61,181 nucleotides of DNA from Candidatus Gastranaerophilales bacterium (GTDB lineage: Bacteria > Cyanobacteriota > Vampirovibrionia > Gastranaerophilales > Gastranaerophilaceae). Below, piece by piece: positions 34,707-43,865 of this stretch. Position numbers and translations under genes: made by a program. Below the pieces are notes generated by a model. The model ran no database searches and was not told where the DNA came from. It worked only from the letters and a program-made list of their open reading frames with translations. The stretch covers positions 1-61,181 of the forward strand of contig CALUYV010000002.1 in assembly GCA_944325095.1 (NCBI GenBank), given 5' to 3'. Numbering within the stretch: position 1 is the stretch's first letter; each line of letters starts with the position of its first letter.

Positions 34707-37061
34707 TTAATACTTAAAAATAAATTCTTTTATTTTCGCAAACCAGCCGGGAACTTCATCATTATAATCTTTGGGATTTAATTTTATGTTCTTTTTTTTC
34801 TGTCCGAAAATCTCGTAATATTTCGAATTGCTTTCCAACTCGCCGAATGTATCAGGGGTGCTTTTTATACAATCTTTACTCGGTAAAAACAATCTAACAA
34901 GATTTGATGAAATATATGAATTATTATCAGGTGCCATATACGGAAATGAAGTGCATAAGGCCTGTTTGCTATAACCTTTTTTAACTATTTGAGAAAATTT
35001 GAAAGAAAATAGTGTTGAGAGTATTTTATTAAATATTCCGTTATGGTATAAATCCTTTGCTATATTTTCTTTTAAATATATTAAATCATCAATATTATCC
35101 CGTGACATTTCATTGATATTTTCCTGTATATTTTTTATTGCATAATCTGTTGATGTAATTGGAACAAACAGAATATGCTGTTTTGGGGATAATTTATTGG
35201 CTATGTGGTCATATTCACCAATTTCCAATAAAGATTTTCCTGTACCTGCAATATCATCTATGGCTATAAACACCGAATTTTCAGGATATTTGTTTATTTG
35301 TGTAATCTCTGTAATGTGCAATATTCTATTTTCGGGAAGTTTAAATAATTCCCTGTACATTCTGTTTATGATATCGAAACTCTTTGGTTTATATGATGTT
35401 GTATTTGTTATTATGTACAAATTATCTTTGGAAAGATTATTTTCATTCAAATATGCCTGAATTTTATCGTCTAATTTCTTTAAATCATCAACAATACTTT
35501 GCTTTGAATATATATTTACATTTTCCTGATAATATTTTGCCAGTGACTCGCTGGCTTTATTATATGAACTTCTGTTCATTGTGTATTTATCGGCAATTGT
35601 TTCAATTGTTGACTGAATTGCATCTTTTGACGGCATAATCGGCTGCATCTGTTCTAATATTGCCTCTTTTGCTGCCGGGTTATTAAATTTTACCGTATGA
35701 ACATCAAACCCTAAATTCTTAAGCGGGTTTTCTATAGAATCATTCAGCACAGAAGATACACATTCGTCAAATGTTAGATTTTTGTCCTGCTTTTGAATTA
35801 GTTTTGCCTGCTGTATTGTTTTGACAGCCAAATCCGGAAGTTTATAATTATCAGTGAATAAATTTACCCCGTCAGCAAAACCTTCTAAATTTATAAACAA
35901 CACATTATTAAAATCAGGATCGTCTTTAAGTTGTTTAAGTTTATTCATCAATTCCGGATTATTTATATCATTTTTTGTAATTAAAATTCCTAATTTCGTT
36001 TCCTCTGAGTCATATAACGAAAAAAGACCTTTACAATTAACAAAATAATTAAACGGTCTATACAATTCGCCCCAATCTAAGAATTCGGTAACACCTTTTG
36101 CCTGCAGCTGCTCTGCCAGCGGCTGTAATGACTTGTAACTTGAAAACTGTGTCAGTTTGTTTATCGCAACAAGCACCTCTTCTTCGCTGGCATCAGGACA
36201 TTTTGAAAGAACCTGGTTAATTGTGCTATCCAAATCTTTCTTAGAAAAGATATGGAATTTTTCAACTGTTTTGTTGTATATATTATCAACATAAGATTGA
36301 ATATGAGTATTTAATTTTTGCCTTCCAACAGGATAATTATCATCATCTAATCGAACTGTTATTCTTTTGTAATTTGACCAATCAGGTGTATTTGGATTGT
36401 GAGGGAGTTGTACATCCACCAGAAAGAAATTCTGACCTTTTGTATTGCTGAAAAATTCAATCTCCCGTAAATCTTTGCCATACAGTTCATTGAGAGATTT
36501 TGCAGTTTGTACTGCTTTTGCCCAATTAATTTCCGTGTCCTCAAGTATTGCCTGTGTACTGTGCGGTGTCACATGATATTTTGCAAGATCTAAAAATATA
36601 TTTAATCTTTTATCGTCTAATTTTGTCAGATTTAAAATATAATCCGGTTCATAATTCCATAAATGCAAATCATTTTGTGAAAGAATAATCGGTTCTAATG
36701 ATTTTAACTTTTCATGCGAAAAAGAAGCAAAACTTGATATCCTGTTTGCAGGAATTCTTATTATATCTGCCAAATCTTTTTTAGATGCTATATCATATAA
36801 ATATTTTAACTCTGTTTTCTTTTTATCTTTGAGCGGCAGCAATAAATCAAAAGAATATCCTTCAAGTTTTAAAAAATCTTTTATAATATTGGTCTTTTCT
36901 GAAAAAAATTTTGAAATTTCCTGTTCAGAAATCCGCAAATTAGGACTGTACTCATCAAACAAAGCATCAAAATTCATAGGTCTAAAACCTGTAAAACGGG
37001 GTGCTCTTTGTATTTGAGTTGTATTATATCTTAATTGGTAATTCCGGTTTTGTATTTTCAT
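34707..37061 (-). CDS. Large hypothetical protein with a phosphoribosyltransferase-like motif
   Basis: 784-aa soluble protein. The N-terminus carries APRFTGFRP near residue 26, another case of the recurring F-[TKS]-[GS] motif. The middle is a long alpha-rich region without recognisable domains. Near residues 590-610, VFIAIDDIAGTGKSLLEIG resembles the PRPP loop of type I phosphoribosyltransferases (hydrophobic strand, DD, then a TG turn). An upstream strand ILHITEIT and a downstream ILFVPITSTDYAI fit the same fold. ATG 37061 is chosen because the upstream extension (residues FYFCYSKFIFYMFYIQY) lies in AT-rich intergenic DNA. It is a single gene with a terminator at its 3' end. Substrate unknown. 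Confidence 0.7.
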   Translation of the reverse strand: MKIQNRNYQLRYNTTQIQRAPRFTGFRPMNFDALFDEYSPNLRISEQEISKFFSEKTNIIKDFLKLEGYSFDLLLPLKDKKKTELKYLYDIASKKDLADIIRIPANRISSFASFSHEKLKSLEPIILSQNDLHLWNYEPDYILNLTKLDDKRLNIFLDLAKYHVTPHSTQAILEDTEINWAKAVQTAKSLNELYGKDLREIEFFSNTKGQNFFLVDVQLPHNPNTPDWSNYKRITVRLDDDNYPVGRQKLNTHIQSYVDNIYNKTVEKFHIFSKKDLDSTINQVLSKCPDASEEEVLVAINKLTQFSSYKSLQPLAEQLQAKGVTEFLDWGELYRPFNYFVNCKGLFSLYDSEETKLGILITKNDINNPELMNKLKQLKDDPDFNNVLFINLEGFADGVNLFTDNYKLPDLAVKTIQQAKLIQKQDKNLTFDECVSSVLNDSIENPLKNLGFDVHTVKFNNPAAKEAILEQMQPIMPSKDAIQSTIETIADKYTMNRSSYNKASESLAKYYQENVNIYSKQSIVDDLKKLDDKIQAYLNENNLSKDNLYIITNTTSYKPKSFDIINRMYRELFKLPENRILHITEITQINKYPENSVFIAIDDIAGTGKSLLEIGEYDHIANKLSPKQHILFVPITSTDYAIKNIQENINEMSRDNIDDLIYLKENIAKDLYHNGIFNKILSTLFSFKFSQIVKKGYSKQALCTSFPYMAPDNNSYISSNLVRLFLPSKDCIKSTPDTFGELESNSKYYEIFGQKKKNIKLNPKDYNDEVPGWFAKIKEFIFKY

Positions 37062-37113
37062 ATATTGAATATAAAACATGTAAAAAATAAATTTGCTATA
37101 ACAGAAATAAAAT

Positions 37114-37257
37114 ATTCGGCTTCTCCGAAAGCAAAATTGGCTCCGCACTCTGCTCGTACATCGCTCGAACCAATTACAAACCTATCGGTTTGCGTGGTTC
37201 TCATCCACTGAAAAAGAGGGCTTACACCCTCTTAATATACTTGGGCAGGGGTGGATT
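37114..37257. repeat. Direct repeat, copy 1 (contains a tRNA-Tyr 3' fragment)
   Basis: About 144 bp nearly identical to 37301-37444, offset 187 bp. Its right end contains the last 16 bases of the tRNA-Tyr gene (TGGGCAGGGGTGGATT on the plus strand) and then diverges. It also contains the terminator-like AAGAGGG/CCCTCTT hairpin. With the 43-bp spacer 37258-37300 and copy 2 it fills the gene-free stretch 37062-37428. Confidence 0.9.
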
Positions 37258-37300
37258 GTCTTGATGTACTCGCTTTAAACGTGACTTCGCATTTTGCTTT

Positions 37301-37511
<211 letters not shown>

Positions 37512-37575
37512 TTATAAAGTTGTCAACTATCACTCTGCCTGACTTATTCTTCGTCCGTTTCAGGGTTGTTAAAAA

Positions 37576-37647
<72 letters not shown>

Positions 37648-37759
37648 TTGAGTAATACTTTTGAAAGAGTCTCAGCGGCAAGTAGTTTTGGTGTCCTTTT
37701 ATTAAAGTCTGCCTTACTTTCTATCGAAAGACTTGCATGAGTTACTTTTTCATTAAAAA

Positions 37760-37832
37760 AGCCGGTAATGGGACTCGAACCTACAACCTACGGTTTACAA
37801 AACCGTTGCTCTGCCAATTGAGCTATACCGGC
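37760..37832 (-). tRNA. trnT: tRNA-Thr (anticodon UGU)
   Basis: 73 nt. Acceptor GCCGGTA with TACCGGC, anticodon loop TTTGTAA (UGU), T arm GGTTCGAGTCC. First gene of the minus-strand tRNA operon, directly after a consensus promoter. Confidence 0.95.
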
Positions 37833-37848
37833 ACGTGCATGTAAGAAA

Positions 37849-37877
37849 ATTATAAGCAAAAAATATTTCACTGTCAA
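37849..37877 (-). promoter_or_regulatory. Consensus promoter of the tRNA Thr-Thr-Tyr operon
   Basis: On the minus strand, perfect TTGACA (37877-37872), a 17-bp spacer and perfect TATAAT (37854-37849). It starts transcription a few bases before tRNA-Thr(UGU). It is the strongest promoter match in the window. Confidence 0.9.
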
Positions 37878-38162
37878 GCATTTTGTCCGGAGACTTATAT
37901 ACAACTTTTTACCAATTTTGCTCAAAAAAATTATTCAGACCCTTTGCAATTCGTCCAACTATGCGACTCTGAATCAGCTCTGCATACAGGCTCACTCATC
38001 CTCACTTCGTTGCGGTGGTTCGCTTTGTAAAGTTCAGAGTGACAGAAAAGAGAATCGTCACTCCGGTTGGAATTACGGGCATGGGTGCAGCTTCTCGTAA
38101 TATCTACTTGATTTTCTGCATTCACTGTTATAAAATTCTATTAGTCGAATGTAAATTGTATA

Positions 38163-38182
38163 GTCAAGTTTGGAATCTTGAC
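38163..38182 (+). promoter_or_regulatory. Hairpin in the rpmE leader
   Basis: GTCAAG (38163-38168) pairs with CTTGAC (38177-38182) around an 8-nt loop, just before the AAAGAGG ribosome binding site. It is placed where an autogenous L31-binding site could be. Function is inferred only. Confidence 0.35.
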
Positions 38183-38196
38183 GGAAAGAGGTAATT

Positions 38197-38400
38197 ATGA
38201 AAAAAGGTATTCATCCGGATTATAAGAAAACCACTATCAAGTGTGTTTGCGGTAACGAAATTGAAACAGGCTCTGTTGTTGACGGTTTGACAGTTGAAAT
38301 TTGCAACCACTGCCACCCGTTCTATACAGGACAACAAAAAATTCTTGACTCTGAAGGCAGAGTTGAAAGATTTAACAAAAGATACGGTAAGAAAAACTAA
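38197..38400 (+). CDS. rpmE: 50S ribosomal protein L31
   Basis: 67 aa. Zinc-binding type: cysteines in TIKCVCGN and [12 protein letters not shown], and the conserved N-terminus MKKGIHPDY. Part of the central protuberance bridge in the ribosome. AAAGAGG lies upstream of the ATG. Followed by an intrinsic terminator. Confidence 0.96.
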   Translation: MKKGIHPDYKKTTIKCVCGNEIETGSVVDGLTVEICNHCHPFYTGQQKILDSEGRVERFNKRYGKKN

Positions 38401-38423
38401 TAAATCACTTTTACGAACTAAAG

Positions 38424-38450
38424 GACTTGCTTATCCGGCAAGTCTTTTTT
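38424..38450 (+). terminator. rpmE terminator
   Basis: GACTTGC (38424-38430) pairs with GCAAGTC (38438-38444), then a T run. Confidence 0.9.
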
Positions 38451-38525
38451 CATGGAAAAATATTTAACAGCATAATTGCCCGCTAAACGATTTTATCTTA
38501 TGATAGATAATATAAGGTTAAAGTT

Positions 38526-38783
38526 ATGCAAATTTTAAAAATTAATCAGCCTGCATTTTCATCTCAAGAGGCAGGAAGGCAGAAGAAAAAGAATTTTAAT
38601 ACCGTAAAAATTACCGGATATGCATCCTTGGGATTCGGGCTTGCCTCAATTACCGCCGCCGCCAATAAGAAGATTAAAATACACAAAACTCTAGGCTGGA
38701 GTTCTGCGGTATTTGCACTTGCTCATACAGGAATTATTGAGTGGTATCATTATCAAAGAAAGAAAAATAATACCGTCAGATAG
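38526..38783 (+). CDS. Small membrane protein with N-terminal FSS motif
   Basis: 85 aa. The N-terminus MQILKINQPAFSSQEAG resembles the recurring N-terminal motif of other unassigned proteins here. Two weakly hydrophobic segments follow (~31-46 GYASLGFGLASITAAA and ~57-72 LGWSSAVFALAHTGII), then a basic end (HYQRKKNNTVR). No known family. No clear Shine-Dalgarno sequence; TATAAG lies about 9 bases before the ATG, so a leaderless transcript is possible. Confidence 0.55.
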   Translation: MQILKINQPAFSSQEAGRQKKKNFNTVKITGYASLGFGLASITAAANKKIKIHKTLGWSSAVFALAHTGIIEWYHYQRKKNNTVR

Positions 38784-38830
38784 AGCATCCGGTTAATTTA
38801 TTCCAATAAAGTTTATTATATATTGAATTT

Positions 38831-39583
38831 ATGAAAAAACTGTTTGCTCTATTTTTAAGTTTATATCTCAGCTTCTGCATGCCGGCAGGAGTAATGGCAG
38901 AAAACTGTACCTGCGGCTGCAGCAGCACAAAAGAACATATACTCTCAACAGAACAACTTGCCAATCCGATTTCCAAATCACTGTCAAAAAGCGTAGCATC
39001 AACAGAGAACTATTATATACTATGCAAAGGAAATGTCATAAAAGTTGCTTTTGAATGTAAGTTTTTATCAGAATGTGCAAAGGAAGGGGATAAAATCTAT
39101 TTTTATGTACCTAAAGATATCCTGACCGAATGCGGCGCAACAATAATTCCTATAGGCTCAAAATTCTGCGGAGAAATCAGAGGAATATATAAACAAAAAA
39201 GATTTAACAAAAATGCACGGGTATATTTGAATTTAAATACCCTTGTACTTCCGGACGGAACAGAATTAGAAATTAAGGCAAAGCCCTTTTCAAAAGATTT
39301 CTCACTTGTTGAAAACGGCTGGATGACAGCAGGAAAAATTGCAGCATCAACCATAGGTTTAGGTGCCGTCGGAACCGGTGCCGGTATAGGGCTTGCATTT
39401 ATTCCAAAGCCTCATAAAATTGCAATCGGTGCAGGTGCAGGCGTTGCAATAGGATGTTTCATCGGGCTTGTAACAGGACTTGTTACACCGGGGCTGAAAT
39501 ACCATGCCAGAGAAGGCGAAGAAATTAAAATCATTTTTTGCGATGATTTATGGATTCCAAAAGAATGTGTTATGGATTATTAA
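38831..39583 (+). CDS. Secreted cysteine-rich protein with glycine-zipper segment
   Basis: 250 aa. Signal peptide MKKLFALFLSLYLSFCMPAGVMA, then a Cys cluster ENCTCGCSS. Residues ~60-165 form a beta-rich domain (IIPIGSKFCGEIRGIYKQKRFNKN, then LNTLVLPDGTELEIKAKPF) that recalls VirB10/TrbI-like or copper-chaperone-like barrels without a firm match. Residues ~172-225 are two Gly-rich hydrophobic stretches (GLGAVGTGAGIGLAF and GAGAGVAIGCFIGLVTGLV), typical glycine zippers. Probably periplasmic or membrane bound. Exact role unknown. Confidence 0.65.
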   Translation: MKKLFALFLSLYLSFCMPAGVMAENCTCGCSSTKEHILSTEQLANPISKSLSKSVASTENYYILCKGNVIKVAFECKFLSECAKEGDKIYFYVPKDILTECGATIIPIGSKFCGEIRGIYKQKRFNKNARVYLNLNTLVLPDGTELEIKAKPFSKDFSLVENGWMTAGKIAASTIGLGAVGTGAGIGLAFIPKPHKIAIGAGAGVAIGCFIGLVTGLVTPGLKYHAREGEEIKIIFCDDLWIPKECVMDY

Positions 39584-39599
39584 AATTAAAAAACAAAAT

Positions 39600-39635
39600 A
39601 AAAAGCCGTTCCTCACGATTGTGAAACGGCTTTTT
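39600..39635. terminator. Bidirectional terminator between convergent genes
   Basis: AAAAAGCCGTT pairs with AACGGCTTTTT, with T runs both ways, between the 250-aa gene and the adhesin gene. Confidence 0.85.
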
Positions 39636-39654
39636 ATATGTTATGTGTATCATT

Positions 39655-42600
39655 TTAGTTATTTATTTTTTGCTGTTTTGCAGGATCAAATGCACTTAAA
39701 TCATCCAAAAGCATATTCAATAACAGAATATTATTTGCCGTTGCTTGATCAAGATTTACAAATTTAGCACCTGCTCTTGATGAATTTGTAGAAACAATTT
39801 CTACATCAGCCTTAATATCAAGATTTCCATAGCCAATATGAACAGGAACAACATCTCCGACTTTAACTTCTTTTGATTTTATCATGGAAATTCCGCCTCT
39901 TGAAACATCAAGAAGTCTTTCCACTCCATTACCAACTTCAAGGGTTATCGGATTTGTATTTTCAAAAACATTATATCTTTCATATTGACGCTTATCAATA
40001 GCCGGAATATTTGATAAATCCATCTTCCGCTGAATATACATAACACTTCCGTCCGCTCTATCGTCGGTTTCAATATCTCTATCCGGAATATCATCATCTG
40101 TATCTGTATCGGTATCTAAATCCGTATCAATATCATTATCCGAGTCTGCATCTATATCAGTGTCATTATCTGCATCCGTATCAATGTCGGTATCAGCGTC
40201 CAAATCGGTGTCTGTATCAATATCGATATCCGTATCTGTATCGCTATCAGCATCTGAATCAGCATCAATATCAGTATCTGTATCAATGTCCGTATCCACA
40301 TCTATATCGGTATCTGTATCTAAATCAGTATCGGTATCTGTATCACCAAATTCAGGCTCATCACCCGGAACATCATCATCCGTATCGGTGTCAATATCCG
40401 TATCATTATCAATATCTGTATCAGAATCCAAATCAGTATCTATATCAATATCCGTATCAGTATCGGTATCGATATCAGAATCGGCATCTATATCTGTATC
40501 GGTATCAACATCAATATCCGTGTCGGTATCCCCGAAATCAGGTTCATCATCATCCGTATCAATATCTGTATCTGTGTCATCATCATTATCACCCGGAACA
40601 TCATCATCTGTATCCGTATCAATATCAATATCGGTATCAGAATCACCAATATCAGGGCCGTCATCATCCGTATCAGTATCGGTATCGCCGATATCCGGTT
40701 CATCGTCATCTGTATCAGTATCTGTATCTCCGGTCGGGATATCATCATCGGTATCTGTGTCTGTATCAGTATCAATATCTGTATCAGAATCTAAGTCAGT
40801 ATCAATGTCGGTATCGTTATCCGTATCCGTGTCGATATCTGTATCAACATCCAAATCTGTATCTGTATCTACATCCGTATCGGTGTCGGTGTCTGAATCA
40901 ATATCAACATCATTATCTGAATCAGTATCACCGCCCGGAATATCGTCATCAGTGTCTGTATCAACATCAGTATCAATATCTGTGTCATTATCAATATCAG
41001 TATCGGTATCATTATCTGTATCAATATCATTGTCAATATCAGTATCTGTGTCACCAATATCCGGCTCGTCATCATCAGAATCTGTATCCCCTTCAGGAAT
41101 ATCATCATCTGAATCAATATCCGTATCAATATCTGTATCAGAATCTAAGTCTGTATCAATATCAATATCGTTATCCGTATCTGTATCGATATCTGTGTCA
41201 ACATCCAGATCAGTATCTGTATCGACATCCGTATCATCATCGGTATCGCCTAAATCAGGATCAGGATCTTTATCCGGAGTATCATCATCCGTATCAATAT
41301 CGGTATCAATATCGGTATCAATATCGGTATCGTTATCAATATCTGTGTCTGTATCTATATCAATGTCATTATCTATATCGGTATCATTATCAATATCAGT
41401 ATCTCCGATATCCGGATCTTTTTCATCTTCAATTTCTAACGGAGTTGCATCAACAATATCATCATTATCATCAACATTTGACGGCTTACCGTCAAATATT
41501 CCGTCACCGTCGCCTTTGTGATAGTAATAATTTCTATCGTATTTACTTCTGCCTATTTCTTCAACATCTTCCGGTCTTACTGCATGACCTGTTGGAATTT
41601 CAACAGTACCAATCATTTTTCCGGTTGAATTATCTGCTATTTTTGTATAACCGTTACGTCCGAAATCGACAGCAACACCGTTTGCATAAATTCTATCAGC
41701 GGTAATATCAACCGTTCCTTTATCAATAACGGCATTTGATACTCTGACGGAAGAATCTGCATAAGCATAATAACCGTCAAGATTAACACCGTTTGGTCTG
41801 ACTGATTTATTGATATCAAGTGCTTTTAAAACTACATTATCCGGCAGAACTTCATCTCTGTAATCAGCGCCTGTGTATCCGCCGTCTTGCTGACCGTATG
41901 TTCTTGTACCGAAGTAATCTCTCGGAATAACAGAATCATCTGTAATATGACCGAGATTATTAATAGTAAGAGTTTTTCCTCTTGTTACTATTCTTAAATC
42001 GCCTTCTGCAGTTACATTATTTATTGTGGTATTACCGCCGAACTCGGCATCTAAATCCCCTTCCCTTGCAATCATATTGCAGACACTGTTAACTTGATTT
42101 TTATCATCTGCAAGTGCTTTGATATAAATGCTGTCATTTGCAAGAGCATCCATTGAATATGTGCTGCCTTTTGTCTGGTTAAAGGTTAATTTATCATTTT
42201 TAGAGCCGATATTGCCGTTTGAAATTAATGAGATTCCCCAGCCTTCAACATTTGCTGCAGAACCTGAAGATGCATTAAGCATATCATAACGGCTGCCTGT
42301 ATTTGAGTTTCCGAAATCATCATCCACTGTCAGAATTACACGGCCGTCTGCCTTAATTCTGTCAATTTTCATATCATTGCCGATTGAAGCATAGTTGATA
42401 ACTAATCCGTCAGATTTTGAACCGGAAGTAACGGCATTTACAGTACCTTCTATATTTGCGTTGATTGATTTTGTAAAATCACGGCTGCCTTCACTTTTAG
42501 GGCCGATACCGGTACAGCCTGAGCCGGAACAGCCGTTTTGCTGTACAGGAAGCCCGATAGTTCCGTTATTTACATTCATAGCCAGATCTCCGCCGGCTTT

Positions 42601-43674
42601 TAATAAAGTTTTTTCAACTCCGTAATTCAAGATACTGCCGTTATTGACATCTATATTGATATCATTGCCTGCGGTAACATAGTTGTTATTGGAAGAATTA
42701 TCTCCTATTGTTACATTGCTTGATTGGCTGTCAATATTAACATTGTTACCTGTGGTTACAAGACCTTTGATATTAACACCTTTTGATCCGGTATTTGTAA
42801 TATTGGTATCATTATAAGTATTATAAGAAATTCCTGAAATATTAACACCGTTAACACCGTTATTATCAATTGTGATATCACCTTTGCCGTGGTTAATCAT
42901 TTTACCTTGAATATCAACTCCGGCAGCAGAATCAGCCTGTCTTGATATAATGGTAATACTTCCGTTATCGCTCTTGTATGAAGTATTTTCGGTATTAACC
43001 AGCTTATTAAACAGAGTTTCTGCCTGAGCATTGGAAACAAGTGCTGCAAGATTTGATTCTTTCACACCCGATATAACACCGGCATCTTTACCAACAGTAA
43101 TTTTACCGCCTCTTAATTCAACATCATTTGCTGCTATAACTTTGCCGTCAATATTGATAACCTGTCCGCCGTTAGAATTTGCAATAGCGTTTAAATCCTT
43201 TCTCGGATTGTCCCTGTAATCTTCATAGTCCTGAATTCCAGGAGTATAAACGCTCAAAGAACCTACATTTAAAACTCCTGAAGAACCTACGACCATACCC
43301 TTTGGTGAAATAAATACCGCTTTCCCGTCATAAAAATTGTTATCACGCATAGTATTTATCAGACCGTTTACATTAATCTGATTTTCTACAAGGTTAACAA
43401 AAGTATTTATATCTTTATCCCCGTATTTGAATATTAAATTTGCAACATCACCCTTATCAAGCACAAAATCCTGATATTTTCTATACCCGATATCGGTATA
43501 TTGCCCGTTATCTTTTATAATTGCAGTAGGGTTAATGTTATATACCCCGTTGACACCTTCCACATTAGTTATGGTAGTTGCAATAGCAGAAATTAACATA
43601 CTCTGGTGAGTTAAGAAAAGAGAAGTCAAAACTGCCGCGGCTATTCTTTTAGGTCTTTTATTACGGGTAGTCAT
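39655..43674 (-). CDS. TPS-type filamentous adhesin with Asp-rich repeats and C-terminal PilZ-like domain
   Basis: 1339 aa. A basic, long signal peptide (residues 1-35) is followed by a filamentous-haemagglutinin/TPS-type secretion domain (~36-230; VYNINPTAIIKDNGQ, KAVFISPKGMVVGSSGVLNVGSL). Next comes a beta-helix region (~230-700) with many NIxGxxNxxN-type turns, as in the LktA-family filamentous adhesins. Residues ~745-1205 are almost pure D-x-D repeats (TDTDIDTD), probably calcium-binding and disordered. The last ~110 residues look like a PilZ domain: RQYER (RxxxR) near 1228 and DVSRGGIS (DxSxxG) near 1255, then ADVEIVSTN and GAKFVNL. PilZ is normally cytoplasmic, so the fusion is odd. ATG 43674 is preceded by AAAGGA. 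No TpsB partner is visible. Confidence 0.82.
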   Translation of the reverse strand: MTTRNKRPKRIAAAVLTSLFLTHQSMLISAIATTITNVEGVNGVYNINPTAIIKDNGQYTDIGYRKYQDFVLDKGDVANLIFKYGDKDINTFVNLVENQINVNGLINTMRDNNFYDGKAVFISPKGMVVGSSGVLNVGSLSVYTPGIQDYEDYRDNPRKDLNAIANSNGGQVINIDGKVIAANDVELRGGKITVGKDAGVISGVKESNLAALVSNAQAETLFNKLVNTENTSYKSDNGSITIISRQADSAAGVDIQGKMINHGKGDITIDNNGVNGVNISGISYNTYNDTNITNTGSKGVNIKGLVTTGNNVNIDSQSSNVTIGDNSSNNNYVTAGNDINIDVNNGSILNYGVEKTLLKAGGDLAMNVNNGTIGLPVQQNGCSGSGCTGIGPKSEGSRDFTKSINANIEGTVNAVTSGSKSDGLVINYASIGNDMKIDRIKADGRVILTVDDDFGNSNTGSRYDMLNASSGSAANVEGWGISLISNGNIGSKNDKLTFNQTKGSTYSMDALANDSIYIKALADDKNQVNSVCNMIAREGDLDAEFGGNTTINNVTAEGDLRIVTRGKTLTINNLGHITDDSVIPRDYFGTRTYGQQDGGYTGADYRDEVLPDNVVLKALDINKSVRPNGVNLDGYYAYADSSVRVSNAVIDKGTVDITADRIYANGVAVDFGRNGYTKIADNSTGKMIGTVEIPTGHAVRPEDVEEIGRSKYDRNYYYHKGDGDGIFDGKPSNVDDNDDIVDATPLEIEDEKDPDIGDTDIDNDTDIDNDIDIDTDTDIDNDTDIDTDIDTDIDTDDDTPDKDPDPDLGDTDDDTDVDTDTDLDVDTDIDTDTDNDIDIDTDLDSDTDIDTDIDSDDDIPEGDTDSDDDEPDIGDTDTDIDNDIDTDNDTDTDIDNDTDIDTDVDTDTDDDIPGGDTDSDNDVDIDSDTDTDTDVDTDTDLDVDTDIDTDTDNDTDIDTDLDSDTDIDTDTDTDTDDDIPTGDTDTDTDDDEPDIGDTDTDTDDDGPDIGDSDTDIDIDTDTDDDVPGDNDDDTDTDIDTDDDEPDFGDTDTDIDVDTDTDIDADSDIDTDTDTDIDIDTDLDSDTDIDNDTDIDTDTDDDVPGDEPEFGDTDTDTDLDTDTDIDVDTDIDTDTDIDADSDADSDTDTDIDIDTDTDLDADTDIDTDADNDTDIDADSDNDIDTDLDTDTDTDDDIPDRDIETDDRADGSVMYIQRKMDLSNIPAIDKRQYERYNVFENTNPITLEVGNGVERLLDVSRGGISMIKSKEVKVGDVVPVHIGYGNLDIKADVEIVSTNSSRAGAKFVNLDQATANNILLLNMLLDDLSAFDPAKQQKINN
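40080..41425 (-). repeat. Degenerate Asp-Thr-Ile-Asp coding repeat
   Basis: About 1.35 kb of imperfect hexanucleotide-like repeats encoding D-x-D-x in the adhesin gene. Blocks ending in DDxPxxGDTDTD or DDEPDIGD recur irregularly. Strand composition is strongly skewed: the plus strand is rich in ATCWGTATC-like words. It is a likely site of length variation by slippage or recombination, and of assembly error. Confidence 0.9.
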
Positions 43675-43865
43675 ATAAAATCCTTTCATTTCTTTGTTTC
43701 ATGAAATAAGAAAAATACACATATCGCTAATCAATATTATTATTTTATTAAGAACATGCCAAAATGTAAGTGTTTATTAAATTACATTAAGACATGTTCA
43801 ATAATATTTATTCTAAAACCCGTAAATATTTTTATTGCTAGTTGTTTAACAAATATTAAGAAAAA

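Larger units (their letters stand above)
37833..38196. other. Intergenic region between the tRNA operon and rpmE
   Basis: Holds the divergent tRNA promoter (37849-37877), a copy of a short intergenic element at 37956-37989 that resembles 102-135, an unassigned GC-richer stretch (37990-38100), and the rpmE leader hairpin (38163-38182). No coding frame here looks real. Confidence 0.6.

Noticed and set aside
37062..37148. 29-residue N-terminal extension of the 784-aa protein
   Set aside because: It lies in AT-rich DNA and would precede the otherwise typical MKIQ start; no support for translation.
40080..41425. Regular short repeats resembling a CRISPR array
   Set aside because: Units are 6-30 bp, degenerate and in coding phase, with no unique spacers and no cas genes.
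40160..41521. A 453-codon plus-strand frame of Ser-Val repeats
   Set aside because: It is the mirror of the D-x-D repeat in the adhesin gene; the repeat is stop-free in several frames. It has no ribosome binding site and the adhesin frame extends far beyond it with recognisable domains.
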